Part shown: one piece after another, positions 13,483 to 15,595 of the stretch | How the letters are laid out: every line of letters starts with the position of its first letter | Numbering within the stretch: position 1 is the first letter of the stretch | NCBI GenBank assembly: GCA_016935955.1 | Contig: JAFGPY010000189.1 | Span: 1 to 15,595 of the forward strand | DNA length: 15,595 bases | Direction: 5' to 3' | Source: Planctomycetota bacterium | GTDB lineage: Bacteria; Planctomycetota; Phycisphaerae; FEN-1346; JAACEH01 | Notes under the pieces: generated by a model | Databases searched by the model: none | The model's input: only the letters and a program-made list of their open reading frames with translations | Told to the model about the DNA's origin: nothing | Position numbers and translations under genes: made by a program

Positions 13483-14760
13483 TTACCCTTCGCCGCGGAC
13501 TAGGTCCTCGTACGTCTCGCGCTGACGGACCACGCGGAACTGATCGTGGTCGACCAACACCTCGGCCGGTCGCGGCTGCGAGTTGTAGTTCGAGGCCATG
13601 GTCATGCCGTAGGCTCCGGCCGTGAAGACCGCCAGCAGGTCCCCGCGAGTCACCGGCGGCAACTGCCGGTCCTGGCCCAGGAAATCGCCCGACTCGCAGA
13701 TCGGTCCCACGATGTCGCACTTGTCGAGTCCCGCGAGCGACAACTCGCGGTTGCGGTCCGATGGCGTCATCTCTTCGCCCGGCGCCACCGGCCACACGAA
13801 GTGCCAGCTTCCGTACAGCGGCGGACGAATCAGATGGTGCATGCCGGAGTTAACGATCACGAACTTCCTGTCGCCCCCGGTCTTGGTGTACTGGACCTCG
13901 GCCACGAGAATACCTGCGTTGCCGCTGATGAAGCGGCCCGGCTCCAGGACGATCTTCAGGCCAGCGTCCTTCACGAGCGGCACGATCGCCTCGGCGTAAT
14001 CGTCGATCATGATGCTCTGCACGCTCTCGTACCACGCGGCGAACCCGCCGCCCAGGTTGAGCACCTCGATCGCAATGCCGCAGGCCTTCAGGTGCTCCAC
14101 CAGCAACAGCGCCTTGCGAATGGCCTCGACGTACGGCGCTGCCGTGGGAATCGGCGAGCCGATGTGCAGGTGGATGCCCACCAGGCGCGCGGCCTTGGCG
14201 TCGCGGTACCGCCGGAAGAACTCCTCGCCGCGGATGACGTCGACGCCGAACTTCGACTCCTTCTTGCCCGTCGACGTGTAATGGTGCGTGTTCGGCTCGA
14301 TGTCCGGATTGATCCGCAGGGCGCACAGCGGCGTGCGACCCATCTCGGCCGCAAGGCGGTCGATCGTCTCGAACTCCGCCTCGCTCTCCACATTGAACAT
14401 GTAGATGCCTCGCTCCAGCGCGAATCGGATCTCGTCGTTGGTCTTGCCCACGCCAGCGTAGATGCACTTCGACGCATCGCCGCCGGCCTTGATGACGCGG
14501 TACAGTTCGCCGCCGCTGACGATGTCGAAGCCCGCGCCCAGGTCGGCCAGCACCTTCAGGATCGCGACGTTCGAATTGCTCTTGACCGAGTAGCAGATCG
14601 TCGGGTCCAACGGAGCGAACGCACGGGTGATCTTCTCGTAATGCTCCTGCAGCGTCCGCCGGCTATAGACGTATAGCGGCGTGCCGACCTTGGCCGCAAT
14701 GTCTGCCACGCGTACGTTCTCGGCGTACAGTTCGCCGCCGCGATACTCGAAGTAGTCCAT
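13483..14760 (-). CDS. lysA: Diaminopimelate decarboxylase
   Basis: LysA decarboxylates meso-diaminopimelate to L-lysine with pyridoxal phosphate. The 425-residue product has the PLP lysine in CYSVKSNSN (Lys60), HIGS (199-202), the phosphate-binding LNLGGGF, EPGRFISGNAG (273-283), the CESGD motif (355-359) whose Cys and Glu face the substrate of the partner subunit, and GAYGMTMASNYN near the end. Length is normal. The purine-rich GGGAGAGGGAAGG lies just before the ATG and serves as SD. One oddity: the segment that usually reads DAGMNDLIRP is NSGMHHLIRP (304-313). argH lies upstream on the same strand and a cyclotransferase-like gene downstream. Confidence 0.94.
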   Translation of the reverse strand: MDYFEYRGGELYAENVRVADIAAKVGTPLYVYSRRTLQEHYEKITRAFAPLDPTICYSVKSNSNVAILKVLADLGAGFDIVSGGELYRVIKAGGDASKCIYAGVGKTNDEIRFALERGIYMFNVESEAEFETIDRLAAEMGRTPLCALRINPDIEPNTHHYTSTGKKESKFGVDVIRGEEFFRRYRDAKAARLVGIHLHIGSPIPTAAPYVEAIRKALLLVEHLKACGIAIEVLNLGGGFAAWYESVQSIMIDDYAEAIVPLVKDAGLKIVLEPGRFISGNAGILVAEVQYTKTGGDRKFVIVNSGMHHLIRPPLYGSWHFVWPVAPGEEMTPSDRNRELSLAGLDKCDIVGPICESGDFLGQDRQLPPVTRGDLLAVFTAGAYGMTMASNYNSQPRPAEVLVDHDQFRVVRQRETYEDLVRGEG

Positions 14761-14860
14761 CGCTACCTTCCCTCTCCCAGGCCCACCGGTCCGGGGACGA
14801 CACGGCGGCGGCCGCCATGCCCGTCACCCAGAACATTTCGCATACATCCCGACCTTGCAG

Positions 14861-14887
14861 GGGTGCCATGGCTGCCCCGCAGCCATG
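14861..14887. repeat. Palindromic repeat, ATGGCACCC family, copy 2 (inverted)
   Basis: CATGGCTGC (14867-14875) pairs with GCAGCCATG (14879-14887) around CCC. It is preceded by GGGTGC, so GGGTGCCATG here is the reverse complement of the CATGGCACCC end of the other copies. Confidence 0.65.
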
Positions 14888-14910
14888 CGTGCCGCGTGCC
14901 ACCTTCTCGG

Positions 14911-14938
14911 CATGCCTGCAGGGGCAGGCATGGCACCC
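14911..14938. repeat. Palindromic repeat, ATGGCACCC family, copy 3
   Basis: CATGCCTGC (14911-14919) pairs with GCAGGCATG (14924-14932) around AGGG, followed by GCACCC. Confidence 0.65.
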
Positions 14939-14968
14939 GGTTTCAAGATGATCGTACAGAACACTTCG

Positions 14969-14998
14969 CATGCTTCTCCAAGGAGAAGCATGGCACCC
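14969..14998. repeat. Palindromic repeat, ATGGCACCC family, copy 4
   Basis: CATGCTTCTCC (14969-14979) pairs with GGAGAAGCATG (14982-14992) over 11 bp around AA, followed by GCACCC. It starts 20 bases past the argH stop on that strand. Neither side carries a T run, so it is not an ordinary terminator. Confidence 0.65.
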
Positions 14999-15016
14999 TC
15001 GCCATGTGCGGCGCTG

Positions 15017-15595
15017 CTACACCAGTTCCTTCTTCCAGCGACGAATCTCCGACGCCACGCCCTTGGCGCCGCCGCTGCCGAAGCTGCGGTAGCGCTTGAC
15101 GACGTTCTCGGCGCCGAGGTAGCCGGCGATGTCCTTGTCGATGCGGCGGCTGAATCCGCGAAGCAGGTCCAGCGGGGCGTCGGCCAGTTCCAGACCCTTG
15201 GCCGCGCAGGCCGCCACCGCCTTGCCGGCGATGCCGTGGGCACTGCGGAAAGGCTCGCCGCGCTCGACCAGGTACTCGGCCAGCACCGTGGCGTCGCAGT
15301 AGCCGCCGGTCATGGCCGCAAGCATTCGCTTTCCGTCGAAACTGCCCTCGCGGACGATCTCGGCGGCCATCGCCAGGCAGCCCCGCACCGTGTCGACAGC
15401 ATCGAACACGGGCGGCTTGTCCTCCTGCATGTCGCGATTGTAGGCATGCGGCTGGCCCTTGACCAGCACCAGCAGCGTCACCAGGTCGCCGTAGACGCGA
15501 GCCGTCTTGCCGCGAATCAGTTCCAACACGTCGGGGTTCCGCTTCTGCGGCATCATGCTCGATCCGGTCGAGTAGGCGTCGCTGATGCGGAAGTA
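15017..15595 (-). CDS. argH: Argininosuccinate lyase, C-terminal part (5' end outside the window)
   Basis: ArgH splits argininosuccinate into arginine and fumarate, the last step of arginine synthesis. The frame is open to the window edge. The visible 192 residues begin YFRISDAYSTGSSMMPQKRN, the fumarase/aspartase-superfamily signature loop with the catalytic Ser (GSSxMPQKxNPD). They continue through QPHAYNRDMQEDK and PVFDAVDT to a C-terminal helical domain ending at a TAG (15017-15019). The family is usually about 460 residues, so roughly 270 are missing to the right. A Met within the signature is not the start. Downstream, after a 256-base palindrome-rich gap, comes lysA. Confidence 0.95.
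   Translation of the reverse strand, partial: YFRISDAYSTGSSMMPQKRNPDVLELIRGKTARVYGDLVTLLVLVKGQPHAYNRDMQEDKPPVFDAVDTVRGCLAMAAEIVREGSFDGKRMLAAMTGGYCDATVLAEYLVERGEPFRSAHGIAGKAVAACAAKGLELADAPLDLLRGFSRRIDKDIAGYLGAENVVKRYRSFGSGGAKGVASEIRRWKKELV

Larger units (their letters stand above)
14829..14971. repeat. Direct repeat pair CAGAACA(T/C)TTCGCAT
   Basis: The 15-base sequence occurs at 14829-14843 and 14957-14971 with one mismatch, 128 bases apart. Each copy lies to the left of, or at the left arm of, a palindrome with the GGCACCC/GGGTGCC end. This suggests a duplicated unit rather than two unrelated hairpins. Confidence 0.6.

Noticed and set aside
13546..14676. A 376-codon + strand frame opposite lysA
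   Set aside because: Antisense shadow with no recognisable domain.
14829..14998. The repeats between lysA and argH as a CRISPR array
   Set aside because: The units are palindromes of differing sequence and orientation without equal-length spacers, and no cas genes are nearby.

Overview
The window is GC-rich bacterial chromosome and most resembles a planctomycete. The lineage call is an inference from gene content: an oversized FliD with flagellin-IN repeats, a very short flagellin, a HEAT-repeat exported protein, a CxxC zinc-ribbon mini-protein beside clpX, and dispersed ATGGCACCC-type palindromes in the gaps. Coding density is high. Long antisense open frames are common because of GC bias and are not listed as genes. 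Shine-Dalgarno (SD) sites are clear at most genes, and two or three starts appear to be TTG.

Layout. (1) 1-910: rplS (L19) on + with a sigma70-type promoter, a structured leader and a strong terminator. (2) 1025-5408, minus strand: a flagellar filament block read as flagellin, fliD, fliS, with a FliA/sigma28-type promoter before fliD. (3) 5652-8171, minus strand: a monocistronic unit with a consensus sigma70 promoter, an exported HEAT-repeat protein carrying a receiver-like domain that has lost its phosphoacceptor, and a hairpin terminator. (4) 8171-9396, minus strand: a CorA-type divalent cation channel with its own terminator. (5) 9539-12257, plus strand: gpsA, an imperfect inverted repeat, clpX, then a 47-residue zinc-ribbon protein, ending in a bidirectional terminator. 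(6) 12362-15595, minus strand: amino-acid genes read as argH (cut by the window edge), a palindrome-rich gap, lysA, a gamma-glutamylcyclotransferase-like gene, and an ArgA-like N-acetyltransferase with its own promoter.

How the genes work together. Flagellin, the FliD cap and the FliS chaperone build the flagellar filament. ArgH and the ArgA-like acetyltransferase stand at the two ends of arginine synthesis, and LysA makes lysine from diaminopimelate. The remaining genes are housekeeping: ribosome, phospholipid precursor, proteolysis and Mg2+ transport.

I see no phage, transposase, CRISPR array, defence system, tRNA or rRNA. The most unusual item is the exported HEAT/pseudo-receiver protein. 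Next are the palindromic repeat families and the tandem expansion inside FliD.
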